From positions 54,968,475 to 55,032,474 of the forward strand of contig CM070877.1 in NCBI GenBank assembly GCA_036365515.1: 64,000 nucleotides of DNA. The letters run 5' to 3'. The DNA comes from Torymus aiolomorphi (taxonomy: Eukaryota; Arthropoda; Insecta; Hymenoptera; Torymidae). Made by a program: the position numbers and the translations under genes. Below are positions 45,629 through 57,709 of the stretch, piece by piece. Every line of letters begins with the position of its first letter. The first letter of the stretch is position 1. The notes beneath the pieces are model-generated. The model ran no database searches. It was not told where the DNA came from and worked only from the letters and a program-made list of their open reading frames with translations.

Positions 45629-46426
45629 AAGGAATTAAATTCGACAAAGACATTATGGATTGCGAAGTGTATATCATGGCGAAGATGGAAAAATTGCCTT
45701 TCTCAGATGACAGAACCAGAGGATCCAGACCCCTGGAAATAATACACATGGACACAATGGGACTCATAAAGCCAACCTCATTTCTTGGTGGTACCAGATT
45801 TATAATAGTGTTTATAGATGATCACACAAGATTTGCTAAAGCATACTCTGTGAAACATAAAAATGAGGCTGGGGATTGTCTAGAAAAATTCCTAATAACA
45901 ATGAGAAATCTATTAGGCAAAGATGAAAAAGTCTGTTATATCAGAGCAGATAATGGAACAGAATTCATCGGAGGAAAATTTTCAGAAGTAATCGAAAAAG
46001 AAAAGATAGAATATAATGTAGCACCACACACACACGAATTAAATGGAACTGCAGAAACATTTAATAAGACGTTGCAAAACAAAATCAGAGCTTTAATGAT
46101 TGATTCTGGCTTGCCAGAAAGCATGTGGATTTTGGGAGTAGAAGCCGCAGATCATAACTACAATAGAACACCACATAAGTCGTTACATTCGGAGACTCCA
46201 ATAAATATGCTAACTCCAAAAGTTAAAAATCACTTAGAGAAAATCAGAAGATTTGGATGTGTAGCATATGCCAAAATACCCATAACTGAAAGGAAGTTCT
46301 CAGAAAGAGAAATTAAAGCTATAATGGTTGGGTACTCGGCGACAGGTTACGTTCTTCGGCATCCTTCAACTGGAAAATTCCTTCACTCCAGACATGTCAG
46401 ATGTAATGAAAAACTGGTTTATAAGG
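45574..46426 (+). pseudogene. Copia-2 integrase
   Basis: The open frame starts at 45574, but real integrase similarity begins near residue 20. The zinc C-x2-C is damaged (DCEVYIMAKM). The core is complete: IIHMDTMG with the first Asp, IRADNGTEF with the second, ELNGTAETFNKT with the Glu. The C-terminal part has KIRRFGCVAYAKIP and VGYSATGYVLRHP. The frame runs into Gypsy-2 LTR1 at 46427 and ends at an accidental stop at 46437. Confidence 0.92.
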
Positions 46427-47193
46427 TGCGACAATGAAAATGTCGCTAGTTGACTCAGCAGCGCGGCTGCTGTAGTTGCGGTGGAGTGTGTGTGTATCGG
46501 GGGGGCGAATAGTCAAAATCAAAACTGTCGCGCGTGCCAGTGTTGCCGCGCCATGCCGCGAGCGCGCGGAAGGACGGGACCCTGCAAAGAGAGACGCGCA
46601 TCGGCCAGCATTTCTCCTCTGAGCCGCGCAAGAGTCGAGAGCGACTCACGTGCGAAAATGAGTCTTCTTTTCTTCCGCCTGAGTTTTGAGTGTGCGCGAC
46701 GAGAGAGAGAGCCGGTGCGACCAGCAGCAGCAGCAGCAGCCGACACCAGGGTGGTCTTTTCCTGGAGCGAGAGGTCGAGAGAAAGATAAGCGCAACAGGT
46801 ATGTAATCGGCGAATATAGTGCGGCGACGACGAGTAAACGAGCGCGTGCGAGCGGTTACTAAGCGCGAATATTGTGGTCGTTAGTGGTGGTCTCCTTCCC
46901 TGCGGGGAAGGACGTGGAAGGAGTTAGTGAGCCTCTGCGGCAGCGTGCCATGTAGGGCTGTGCGTGTGTATGATTTGTGGCCGCTGTCGTCCCCGAGACG
47001 GCATGAAAACGCGAACTTCCCCGCGATGAGAGCGAGAGTCAAAAGCCAGGCAAAGTGATCGTGTGTGTGCGTGTGAGTGGGTTTTCGCGCCGGGCGCCTT
47101 ATAAATACAGCGCGAAGTCGAGTGTTGAATTGTGTGCGGTAATTCGGGGCGTGCAAGGAAAGCGTGATTGCGCGAAAGAAAAACCGTGTCATA
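46427..47193 (+). mobile_element. Gypsy-2 5' LTR
   Basis: 767 bp, starting TGCGACAATGAAAATGTCGC. It contains a stem-loop CTTCCCTGCGGGGAAG (46894-46909), a TATAAATA box at 47100-47107 and the end GTGTCATA. Compared with LTR2 it shows scattered substitutions and a small insertion (around 46950-46965). Short frames in it are without meaning. Confidence 0.93.
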
Positions 47194-47195
47194 AA

Positions 47196-47213
47196 TGGCG
47201 GCCCAACGTGGGG
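47196..47213 (+). promoter_or_regulatory. Gypsy-2 primer-binding site
   Basis: TGGCGGCCCAACGTGGGG starts two bases after LTR1. The TGG start fits a tRNA CCA end. I cannot name the tRNA with certainty from memory. Confidence 0.75.
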
Positions 47214-47631
47214 CTCGTTTTCGGTAAACGTGAGTGAAGTAAAGTAAATCGTGGATAAGTGAACGGCGTAAGGAGTGAGTGTAGATGAGCGAAGTGTAGA
47301 GGAGAGCGCGGGAGACGTAAGTCTCTCTTCTCGGCGTTCCTGTAGCGCGCTTCGCGGCGCGCTCGCAAGTTCCGAGAAGCGAGCATTCGTTGCGCTGAGT
47401 ATTTCGCGGAATCGAGGCGCGCTGAATGTTTTTGCGAATTGGGAGACAGTACATTACGGAGAAGGAACGTGGATTCGAGTAAGTTCTTTTGGGAGGGAAT
47501 TTGAGCGCGTGTTGAATGAATTTTCATATTTGAAGTTTAATTTAGTTTTGTTTTTCAATTAAATTCCGATTTCCTTTTTGAATTTTGATTTTGTTCGAGT
47601 ATTCGGAGCTTGTGTTCTTCTTCGTTAGGTA

Positions 47632-48474
47632 GTGAAGCAATTGATCTCAGCCATGGAACGACACCGTGGGACTATGCGGTCGCTTTTAGCGTCGCGTGAT
47701 CGGCAGGAGAAGAAGCGAGATATAAATCGCTTATCATTGGAGGAAGTACTAAGCGAGTTAGGATATCGCGAGTGTGCTCTGGATGGGCCGGAAGCCACTC
47801 TGCGTAAGCGGTTATTGCGCGCGGTTTTTAGAGAGCAGGAGCCAAATAACCGTGAAATGCCATGGTACCCGTGGGACAATGCGTTAGTGGAGGACTAAGG
47901 GAGGTTGTCGGAGGAGGAATTGTCGCGCAGCCTAGCCGAGGAGGCGGTAGAGGTCGAACGATATGATCGCGAGCTGGAGGAGGCTGCGTTGGCGCGAGTT
48001 GCCGAGCAGCATAGAAATGAGATAGTGCTCGAGAGAGAGGACGTGGTCGTACATGTGCCGGTTGTTTCGGCGACTACAAGCTCGCCTACGATCACGCAGT
48101 CGGTGACAACAGTTGCAACGAGCGCGTCTTCAATCGCGAGGGTCGTTACGCCGCTGACGAGTACAAGAATGACGCCGGGGGTGACTCACTCGATTTTCTC
48201 AACGCAACCGCCTCCGCGATTAGTAATGGACCAAGATTTTCGCGCCCGCGTAGACGGGCGTGATGGGTGGACGTATTATTCAGAACATTACTTGCAGGGG
48301 GTACACGGAGCGCGAGAAAGGCAAAGCGCACCAGGGATAGATGCGCGGACCGAGCCGCAGAGGCCGAAAGCGGTGTCGCATGACAGGCGCGCCCGCGATG
48401 GTACACTCCAGCGCAAAATTATGACGAAATTCGGAACTATGAGAGTGTCAGTTCAAGTAGCTACAGGGACTTAG
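47632..48474 (+). pseudogene. Gypsy-2 gag, N-terminal part
   Basis: A Met at 47653 (MERHRGTM) or 47632 starts a frame of ~280 codons, with one in-frame stop at 47896. Residues ~30-65 (LSLEEVLSELGYRECALDGP..TLRKRLLRAV) look like a SAP-like helix-extended-helix seen in some insect Gypsy gags. After the stop, a heptad-rich stretch follows (LSRSLAEEAVEVERYDRELE). The frame ends near 48474 and gag continues a base out of phase to about 48750 (acidic, then RARKAERLRREKAEAVAGRA). The capsid core is absent; the PLE/LINE block starts where it should be. Confidence 0.7.
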
Positions 48475-48998
48475 GAACGGACAGCGAAGAGGACGCTGGG
48501 GTTCTTCAGCACCTAGAGTCGAGGGAAAAGCAGTGGTGTGATGGGCAATCGGCGCGCGCGCGCAAAGCCGAACGCTTGAGGCGAGAGAAAGCCGAGGCAG
48601 TGGCGGGAAGAGCGGCGAGAGAACGCGAGCACGGAGGACGACGAAACGGCTAGCTGTATCGCGTGCGTCGGGGCGGCCGACAGTTAGCAGTAGTGAGAGT
48701 GAGAATAAGCGCGTGCGGAGGCGGAGAACTATCCGTTCGTCAATGTAACGAGCACGACAAAATTTTCCTATTTATACCTATCATTAGTGTATTAGTGTGA
48801 GTGTAAGTAAGAACGCAACATGTACTGGCTTAATTGTGTAGAGCTTTTTGGGTGTGTACACACAAGATACAACCTTCCATAAACTACTCTCCTGATATCT
48901 GTTTCACTATTGTATGTGATATTTTTTGATACTAGGAAGGAGATAGAAATTCAAAATTATTAATCATAGTGTTATATTCTTTTGGAAGTTTATTAATT

Positions 48999-50255
48999 TC
49001 AAATTGCTTGTTCATAAATTTCTTTTGTGTGTGTATATATATTGCTTCGGAAAATAGTCTTTTTTTTATTTCTTTCATGATCTAATATATTAACAGTGTT
49101 GAAATTTATATTATGATTATTTTCTATCCTATGTATGTGTAGTGACGAATTTTCATCTTCTTCCATGTATTTTTTATGGTGTTCTTTGATTCTCACACCT
49201 AAGCGCCGACAAGTTTGGCCAACATAGGACGCATTACTATTATTACAATTGATTTTATACACAACGTTAGACTTTTCTAATTTTACATTCTTGTCTTTTC
49301 CTACTACTATAATATTGTTCATTTTGTTTTTCGTACTAAATATAACATTAGTATTTAATCGTTTAAAAAAGTTCTTTGTAAAACCTTCGATTTCTTTCAC
49401 ATATGGTAGACAAATGAAATTCTTGTTGTCATTTGATTTTTGTTGAGTACTTCTTGTGCAATAGATCTTTTTTAATCGTTTTTTTATATAAAACTCGATA
49501 AAATGAAGAGGATAATCATTTTTTGTTAAAACTTTCTTGATAAAGGCAATATTATTTCTATGGAAAGAACTATGTAATAACTTTATGGCTCGATCGATAA
49601 GGCAATAAATTATGGCTATTTTGTTGCTAATCGGATGATGTGAATTGATGTTGAAATATCTACCTGAGAAAGTCATTTTTCTGTACCAATCTGTTATAAT
49701 TTTCTTTTGTTCAGTAATAATAATCTTAACATCTAGAAAACTAATACTATTATCCTGTACTTTTTCGACTGTAAATTGAAGATTTTTATCGTAATTATTG
49801 AAAATGCGTAATGTTTCATCTATGTGGTCTTTGTGTATACATAATAATACATCATCAACAGATCGAAAATAAAATAACGGTTTTGAGATTAAAAGGTTTA
49901 TACAATGCGACTCTAGGTCTTCCATGACAATGTCTGATAAAACTGGACTAATAGGATTGCCCATTGCTGATCCGAAAATTTGTTTGTAAAATTTTTGGTT
50001 GGATTGAAAATAATTATTATTTAAGATAAACTTAATAACCTTACAAAATTCCGACAAATTTAAATTTGTCTTGTTGTGTACTTGATGCCATCTTTTTTCT
50101 ATTGCTTTTAATACTAAATATTCTGGCACATTTGTGAATAAACTCACAACATCAAAACTGACCAGTTCATAATCGTCGGATATATCAAAGTTATCAATTT
50201 TCTCTTTTAGTTTTGAGCTGTTATCGATATGTGACCTAGGTATTTTTTATGTTTT
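48999..50255 (-). pseudogene. PLE-1 reverse transcriptase and GIY-YIG nuclease
   Basis: The frame is open from about 50255 to the stop at 48999, but no ATG opens it; the upstream part has stops. RT motif A is FDVVSLFTNVP. Motif B is AMGNPISPVLSDIVMEDLE. The catalytic box reads R-S-V-D-D where R-Y-V-D-D is usual, both Asp kept. SISFLDVKI is a PLE hallmark. Near the end, VVYKINCNN..SYVGQTCRRLGVRIKEH is the GIY-YIG nuclease domain that nicks target DNA. The C-terminal ~60 residues are Asn/Lys-rich. Confidence 0.92.
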
Positions 50256-50279
50256 TTTGTAGGAAATTGGCAAAGAATT

Positions 50280-51401
50280 TTGATAATTCATATGTAGGTG
50301 AGTTTATCGTTGAAATAATCGGTCTTAGCGGGAAGTCAGTTTTATGAATTTTAACTAATTCATAAGCTTTAGAAATGTTAAATTTTTTACAACAGGTTCT
50401 AGTTTTTTGCCTGCAGCCGAAAAGTCAATTTTATTTAACCACTTAATTAATTCATTTGTTTCTCTTTCTAATTTGGCTAACGGATCAGATTTTATTTTTT
50501 GATAGTATTTTATATCTGCAAACAAACTATTAAGTTTTTAGTTATAAGTGGCTTTATTTATGATGACAGTAGTATTTCCTTTGTCGGCTCTGGTGATTAA
50601 GATATCAGAATTGTTTTTTATAAATTGTTTTGTTTTTTGTAAGTCCATTTTTAATCTATTGTCAAAATATGAATGTGTAGACAAATCCTTATTATAAACT
50701 CTTTTGATAGTATTTAAAAACGTTCCTCTTATTTTTGGAATATCAACAGGTATCGGATACTTTTTCGCGAAAACTTCAAAGTTTTTTACATAAGTTGTTG
50801 CTAGCTTATGTCAAATTTATTGTTAAAATTAAACTTTTCGCCAAGTTTTAAAGTATCGTTGACATATTTTGGGAGTTCTTTTCATATTTTTCATCTTCCT
50901 TGATAGAATCATCGAGATCAATCACCTGTGTGTTATTATTCCGGGTGTTAAACTCTGTATTTCGCAACGGATTGGCACAGTATCTATCTTTTTCCAAAAC
51001 ATGCTTATATTTTTGAAAGTAAATCCTGTGGAGTTTATTTTCAAGGTTTGTCTTTAATTTTTTTGTACTAAACTTTAGTTTTGTGTTATAATAATCCATA
51101 AATAACGTGATTAAATCTACTCCAACTACTTTTTCTAAATGTGAAAACGATTTTTTGACATCTTTTTCTGATAGTTAATTTTTGTATGCAGATCCATAAT
51201 TTCTATATTCAATAATCGTGACATTGTGTGGTTTATAATTTTTTGTTGTTTTAACTTTCCGGTATTTGAAAACATCTGATTGTTTTTTATATTTTTTGTG
51301 ATAAAATTAAGGTGATTAGGAACAATATGATAATACCGGCATTTAGTTAAAAATTTGCATTGTTCTTTTGAATATATGTTGTTGAACATCAATTTAGTCA
51401 C
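50280..51401 (-). pseudogene. PLE-1 N-terminal region (broken)
   Basis: Pieces at 51401-51135 (CKFLTKCRYYHIVPNHLNFI) and 51099-50848 resemble the poorly conserved N-terminal segment of PLE proteins. The following part to 50280 holds RT fingers in changing frames (NELIKWLNKIDFSAA-type sequence near 50420). At least four frame changes or stops are present. Confidence 0.65.
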
Positions 51402-51468
51402 ACGGTAAAATTTCTTTTTTGTGTCAAAACCAAAAATTTGAAATAAAAGATGTATGATAACATTAAGT

Positions 51469-51679
51469 TTAACATCTTTTCGGTTTTTTAGAAAATGAAA
51501 TAATAATTATGTTTTTTCTATTCGATGGTTTAACGTACGTGTTGTATCTGGTACCTCCATGGTGATAGAGTGGTGAGTTGACATACTCGTTGTATCTTGT
51601 TGATTTTGTATCGTTTGCTCCTCCATGATCATAGAGCGATGAATTATGTGTGCTGATAGTATGCACTTGACAACGTATA
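51469..51679 (-). repeat. Tandem segment between LINE and PLE (LINE 3' tail candidate)
   Basis: On the minus strand, CTCTATGATCATGGAGG and CTCTATCACCATGGAGG, each followed by GATACAACACG/ACGAGTATG-like sequence, form two ~60-bp units right after the LINE stop. LINEs of some families end in short tandem repeats. It translates as S-L-Y-D-H-G-G and P-L-Y-H-H-G-G, but this need not be coding. Confidence 0.5.
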
Positions 51680-53600
51680 TTAGGCCAAACGTTGTAAGGA
51701 GTTATTGGTGAAAGCAGCTAATGGTAGTGGTCTAATAATCTTGTTAATTATCGTAGAGAGATATTCGATGTTTCGGGGGATCAAGTTCCAAAAGCGCGCG
51801 CCTTGTGCTTTAAAAGAATTTAACCCTGTATCTGTGCGCGGTGATGGAACTGTGAGCTCCCTAGAGGCTGTTCTAGCTGAGGTCCTGGCTTGACACTTTT
51901 GAAAAAGGGCCACGAGGTACGCGGGCTTACCTAGGTTTAAGGTTTTATACATCAGCACCGCTGTGAAATATGCCCTTCTTACCCGTAGATCTAGCCAATC
52001 AAGTTTTCTTCTGTACGGACTGATATGCTCATCCCTCCTAGCACCACAAACGTATCGCACACATGAGTTCTGTAATCTTTGAAGGCTGATCTGAAGCTCG
52101 CCTGACACATCAAGATACACCAACGAGCAATAATTAAGATGAGATAGAACAAGAGCGCTTGCAAGCCGCTTCCGTAGCGCCTCAGTGGTGCAGGATCGAA
52201 ACAATCTGAGGCCATAGAGGGCTCTATTAACCTTACGACTAACTGCAACTACTTGTGGTTTCCATGTTAGCTTCGAGTCCATTACAACACCGAGGTTCGT
52301 TACCGTGTCGGAAAATGGTATAAAAACGTTGTCTTGAATTTCAATGCCAGGCAGATGCATGCTTTGCAGTATGTTAATGTTGTGATCTGATCCGAAAATA
52401 ATAGCTTTTGTTTTCCAGACATTAAGACTCAGGGCGCTGTCAGAAGCCCACGTCGACACTGCTCTCGGTACTGCGGGACAAGCGCTCTATTCCCTGATGA
52501 AGATTTTCTCTAGTGGCCAGAGTGTAAGTTTGCAGATCGTCCGCGTAGAGTAAATGCTTAACACTACCCGTTAGAGAACTATTAGCTTTATTCAAATCAG
52601 ATAACACAGTTTGGAGATCGTTAATATAAAGACTGAACAGAAGGGGCCCCAAGACTGAGCCCTGTGGTACGCCGAGATTGGTTGTGAGCCAGTCCGAATT
52701 TCCATTAAACTTTGTAACCACTTTTTGGTTACGGCCTGTAATATACGATTTTATCCACACAACTACCCCCTTGGAGAACCCCATTCTGATCAGTTTACAT
52801 AACAATTTAGATAGCGATATAGTGTCAAACGCTTTACTAAAATCGAATAGCAGCAGGATGGTAAGCAGCTGTTGTTGTTGTCTATGCCGGTCCGTATATC
52901 TTCGGTTAGTTTTAATAAAGCTATTTGCGTACTATGATATAGTCGGAAACCCGATTGAGAGGGATCAAGAATTTTCTTTGAACATAAATAAGCTGATATT
53001 TGCTCTTGCACAATCTTCTCCAGAACCTTGGAGAGAAAGCTCAGAAGTGCAATTGGACGGAAGTCCGGGACAGTAGTTCGAATAGCTTTCTTTTTTAATG
53101 GCACGAGATGTTCTTTCTTCCAAGATCCGGGGAAGATTCCACTCGAGAGGGATGCGTTAAATATATTTACAAGATAATGGCCAATGACCAGAAGTGCTTT
53201 TGCGATTACACTCTGCGGTAGGACCACGTCCGGATAAGTAACTTTACTGAAAGTAAAGCCTTCATCACTAGCTGTAGACAGAACAGTGTATAGATCCTCC
53301 TCAAACTCAGAGGCCGAGACCGAGACACTCGTAAAGTGCGAGTTTAGTTCATCTGGAGAAAAGCCGTGAAGCTCCTCCCGAGCCCGAGTCTGTGGTATGA
53401 GATCAAGACTCCTTAGTTCTCTTCAGATATCCTTCCCGCTTTCAAGGGCATCGAATATCCTGTTTTGAATGAAAGACTCTCGTGCTTCCTTCGAGCGCAG
53501 TTCTGCTAAAAGAGCGAGAGATTGAGATTCATCCCGAATATCTTTATTTCGCGTGCGAAGATATCTTCGGCGTAAGGCATCGTGCTTGTTGTGAGGCGAA
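51680..53600 (-). pseudogene. LINE reverse transcriptase (jockey/CR1-like), 5' truncated
   Basis: Piece 53600-53423 is the basic linker before RT (RRRYLRTRNKDIRDESQSLA). Piece 53227-52790 has DFRPIALLSFLSKVLEKIV and QSGFRLYHSTQIALLKL; the DFSKAFD motif falls at a frameshift near 52880. Piece 52805-52440 has GFSKGVVVWIKSYITGRNQK, GVPQGSVLGPLLFSLYINDL and catalytic YADD. The last piece (52459-51680, 259 aa) holds KTKAIIFGS, TNLGVVMDSKLTWKPQV, LNYCSLVYLDV and the C-terminal helix region. The N-terminal endonuclease is missing, as usual for truncated LINE copies. Its stop at 51680 adjoins the tandem tail. Confidence 0.9.
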
Positions 53601-54131
53601 GGAGGTAGTAGCAGTGCAACAAGGAGCACTTGGTACGGCGAATCAAGCGGCACGCGCGGTGAGACGTATGCGGCAGTGACGAGAGGAAATGCGCCGCCGA
53701 GAGAATTCGCGTATCCGCGGAGGGACGCACCGGTGAGCGCTAGCACGTCAAACACGGCCGCGCAGCAGACTCATAGTGCGAATAGAGAGGCAGATATGAG
53801 ACAGAGGGGGGGGCGTGATGAACAAGGTGAGAATCGCACGGGCAAGTCTGACCAAGCTCGAGAGGGAAATGCGCGCAGGGGTCAGGGCAGCCCGAGATAG
53901 AATTTTCAGGGGCCTTGTTTTGCATGCCAATCAGTGGGGTGCAGGGCGTCTGAGTGTCCGTATGTGATTTGCTATTGGTGCAGAGAGCGTGGACATGTGG
54001 TGAGGGACTGTCCGCAGCGGGCTAATCTTGCTTGCACTAAATGTGGTTCTCCGGGGGTGACGGAGCAGACGTGCGCGCGTTGTGCACCTCAATTGCCGCC
54101 GGGAAATGCACAGGGCGCGGAGAAAAAATAA
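53601..54131 (+). pseudogene. Gypsy-2 gag, C-terminal part with zinc knuckles
   Basis: It resumes plus-strand Gypsy coding after the LINE. A basic region in shifting frames (RTGKSDQAREGNARRGQG) leads into CFACQSVGCRASEC, a knuckle with His replaced by Cys. Then come CYWCRERGHVVRDC, a canonical CCHC, and CTKCGSPGVTEQTCARC, a C-x2-C ... C-x2-C module. The open frame with the last two spans 53934-54131. It would bind genomic RNA. Confidence 0.85.
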
Positions 54132-54622
54132 AGTTCGCTCCCCGCGCTAGTAATGTATTGTTCGAGAGGGCCGTTAATGTGGAGATAGATCTGCCTTATT
54201 TAATTCAATCATTAGAGATGACTAACAATGCAAAATTCGTAAACGTGAGCACGAAAGAATCAAGCGAGAAGGAGAGTGATAGGGAGGAGACGCGTAAGAG
54301 TGAGGAGAATAAAATGCGAAATCCGAATGCACGTGAACGTCAGCCGAGCGGTGCTGACGTCGAGGCGACGTGTAAGAGCGTAACATCGGGAGAGAGTGTG
54401 CGCGGCGACCAGCAGCCCGACGTGGAGGCTAGCGCGATAGTGACGCGGGATACTAATAGCGAGAGGAGGACGTTAGTAAGCGAGAAATCGATGATAGTGA
54501 ACGCGAGTAAAGCTGAGAGTGAGGCGTGCGAGCGACGAGAGTGTGAGGCCGTGCAGTCGGGGCAGGCGACGCCGCGGGTAGATGATTGCGAGATCGATCC
54601 AGAGCTGGATAAGCAGCTTTAG
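54041..54622 (+). pseudogene. Gypsy-2 gag-pol linker frame
   Basis: Its first 32 codons overlap the knuckle frame in another phase and are probably not real. From about 54131 it encodes a Glu/Ser/Arg-rich, disordered stretch (NVSTKESSEKESDREETRKS) ending DPELDKQL. Pol starts ~200 bp further, after more stops. Confidence 0.55.
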
Positions 54623-54799
54623 GCTGCTGCGGAAGAATTGATGCGAGAGCTGCGTGAAGAGTGCGATACAGAGAGCTTATTAGAGCCGGTAGTGGAGGCC
54701 TAGCGAGTAGTAGCGAGAATCATGATGAGTGTGTCGAAGACGAGCAGATAGATGATAGTGGCGTCGCGGGTATGAGAGTGGACAATCGGTACTATTCTT

Positions 54800-56400
54800 C
54801 GGTCGTGTGAGGCGGGCGAGAGTACAAAGCATTGTTCGATCCGGGGGCTACTTTATCGCTCACAGGGCCGCGCATGGCTGAGATTGCTAAGAATCGATTG
54901 AAGAAATATAATTCGGTAATTAGATCAGTAAATGGGAAGATAATGCCGGTGATAGGCGTGCTCGATCTAATGCTTGAAGTTAATGGGGAGCCGAAAGTGA
55001 TTAGTGTGAAAGTAGTGCCTGAATTAGATCATGATTTGATCCTCGGCATGGACTTTTGCAAAGAGTTCGATATTGACGTGAGGCTAGCGAGAGGTGCGTG
55101 GCGATCGAACGATGGAGCGTGGAAGCCTTTTGCGGGAAAAGTAGAGGGCAAGGAAGCAGCGACTTATGCCGAGTGCGCGGGCATTAGTGAGATTGCGATT
55201 AGCGAGCGTGAATTAATAGAGCAACTCGTAGGTAGGCTTCTTCCTCTTGAGACCGATGTGCCTGGCGTGACGGATTTAGTCGAGCATCACATCCACATGC
55301 AGGGCCCCGCGCCGGTCAGACAGAAGCCACGGAGCGATTGGCGAAGTGCACCGTTGATATCGTGGCGAGATGAGAAAGGCCGCATGTGTTTTGACTATCG
55401 CAATGTCAATAAAGCCATGAAGAAGGACGCGTACTTAATTTCGAACATGGATGCTATTTTAGATCGTTTGCGAAATGCAAGGTATATATCGAAGGTAGAT
55501 TTGCGACAGGCGTATTATCAGGTGCCGTTAGAGCGCTTGAGTAGGAAATATACTGCTTTTGCGTTACCCGGATCTGGGCTGTGGCAATTCACCCGAATGC
55601 CGTTGGGCTTAGCGAACGCGCCGGCTACCTCTCAGAGGTTAATTGACGCGCTTTTCGGACCCGAGTGTGAGCCATATGTATTTTGCTATCTGGATGATAT
55701 TATTGTAGTGACGGAGACATTTGATGAGCATATGAAGTGGTTAGGAATAGTGTTGCGAAGAATTGCGGACGCGGGCTTGGTAGTGCAACGTAGGAAATGC
55801 GAGTTTTGTTGCACGCGTGTTACCTATCTCGGTTATTTCTTGGATGACGAGGGATTGAGGCCAGATCCGGAAAGAATGGCGCCCGTGCTGAATTATCCTA
55901 CGCCGCGGAATGTCAGCAAGATTAGGACATTTTTGGGTATGGCTGGATGGTACGCACGTTTTATTGAGAATTACGCGGAGATGAAGTTGCCGATTAATAA
56001 GCTTACGTTTAAGGGACAGAAGTGGGAGTGGGGGGAGGAGCAGCAGACGGCATTTAAGAATATTAAAGATGCTTTGACGAAGGCCCCTGTCCTGGCGCGA
56101 CCAGACTTTACCAAACCGTTTATCATACAGTGCGACGCGAGCGGCTCTGCGCTAGGCGCGCTTCTCGCGCAACTGTTCAAAGACGGAGAGCATCCGATTA
56201 TTTACGCGAGCCGAACGTTAACGCCAGCGGAACGTAAATATTCAACGACTGAGAGGGAATGTCTCGCGCTATTATGGACAATTAAGAAGTTTAGGCCGTA
56301 CGTAGAAGGATATAAATTTACAGCGATCACGGATCATAGCGCGCTTAAGTGGTTGAGAAATCTGATGCGCTCTCGCGAATGTATGAGCAGGATAAGTTAG
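54800..56400 (+). pseudogene. Gypsy-2 protease, reverse transcriptase and RNase H
   Basis: The 522-residue frame from 54832 begins inside the protease: FDPGATLSLTGPRM is the active-site loop (D-P-G-A rather than D-T-G-A), and DLILGMDFCKEFDIDV its end. RT follows: RMCFDYRNVNK (184-194), YISKVDLRQAYYQVPL with catalytic Asp, MPLGLANAPATSQRLID (256-272), YLDD (286-289). RNase H has CDASGSALGALLAQ (D435), TTEREC (E475) and TDHSAL (D501). Two deletions are visible. The RT finger segment between RQKPRS and DWRSAPLI is too short by ~30 residues. At 56358 LKWLRNL jumps out of frame into the later D-A-L-S-R-M motif, losing ~40 residues. Confidence 0.93.
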
Positions 56401-57669
56401 AAGCGGCCGCGTTCGAGGAAGTTCGCGATCCATGGTATTTGCGCATGTTAAGCGAAGTGCAGGCTACACCGTTAAAATACAAAGATTAGATAGTAGTCGA
56501 GGGAAGATTGTATAGGTATCGCGAGGATCCGCTCCTGGATCCGATCGTAAGTCACGAGGAGAAGTTAAAATTAGTGTTGCCTGTTGAATTAAGAGAGTGA
56601 GTTATGTCAGACGCGTATTGTGCACCCTCGTCGGGGCACCTCGACGTAGAGAAAACCTACGATCGTATAGCGCCCGAGTACTATTGGAAGGGCATGTACT
56701 ACGATATTAGGTATTTCGTGCGAGCGTGCGAGCAGTGCCAAAGGTACAAGGTAGCACAGAGAGGAGCACAGGGTAATAGAATTGTAGAACGGCCGTGGGT
56801 AGTGGTAGCCGTGGACTTAATGGAATTTCCGCCGAGCAAAAGTCAGATGAAATATTTAATCGTGTTTCAGGATTTATTTACTAGATGGGTAGAGTTAAAG
56901 CCGATTAGAAGAGCAGATGGGAAATCATTAGCGCGCGCGTTAGAGGAATTAATTCTGTTTCGATGGGAAACGTTGCAGTACTTATTGACAGACAACGGGC
57001 GCGAGTTCGATAACCAAACGTTGCGGAAAGTATTGGAGGAATACGGTGTAAGACACGTGACAACACCGCCGTATCATCCGCAGGCGAATCCGGTCGAGAG
57101 AAGTAACAGGACTTTAAAGACTATGATCGCTGCTTTTATGGTGGCCGATCATCGTAACTGGGATGCGCACATATATGAATTACAGCACGCGATTAACACC
57201 GCGGTTCAAGCGACAACGCGCGTGTTGCCGGCATTTTTCAATTTCGGTAGACACCCGCGTCCTGTTAAAAGTCTGCGTAGAGAAATTGAAGGAGCGCGTC
57301 CGATTTTAAAAGTGCCTCCGGAGGTGTGGGTTGACAGAATAAAACGATTAGATGCGTTGCGAGACTTAGTAGCTAGACACAGATAGCGCGAGGGAAAAAC
57401 AGTCTAGAGATTATAATAAAGGTAAACGCGATGTTCAATTTAGCGAGGGGGATTTAGTGATACGACGTACGCACCCGCTATCTAGCGGTGTTAATAAACT
57501 TTCGGCGAAGTTAGCACCTAAATATGAGGGGCCGCTTAAAGTAGTCGAAATTAAGTCGCCCACGGTCTATATGTTAGAAAACATAAGCGAGGGTAACCGC
57601 AGAATCGCGAAAGCGCATATTTCCGAGTTAAAGCGGTATATTCCTCCTAGAAAGGCGACAAAAGGGTGA
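56401..57669 (+). pseudogene. Gypsy-2 integrase
   Basis: A leader in broken frames (56401-56603) precedes the frame 56604-57386 (260 aa). SSGH ... CEQC is the zinc domain, with one His apparently changed to Tyr. The core has AVDLMEF (D71), LTDNGREF (D130) and NPVERSNR (E165). After a stop near 57385, the tail (57457-57669) has LAPKYEGPLKVVEIKSPTVY, a GPY/F-like module. The catalytic triad is complete. Confidence 0.93.
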
Positions 57670-57709
57670 ACACCTGAACTTACTTTGTATTTGCAGGAAT
57701 CAAGCCGAG

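Larger units (their letters stand above)
48751..51670 (-). mobile_element. Penelope-like element PLE-1, inserted in Gypsy-2 gag
   Basis: It encodes, on the minus strand, an N-terminal region (51401-50280, broken), an RT and a GIY-YIG endonuclease. The left boundary is where GC-rich gag turns into AT-rich sequence near 48750. The right boundary is near 51670 against the LINE end. No hammerhead-like core was found at its ends. Confidence 0.85.

Noticed and set aside
46481..47562. Several open frames at the left end of Gypsy-2
   Set aside because: They lie within LTR1 and the leader, are not supported by LTR2, and have no domain.
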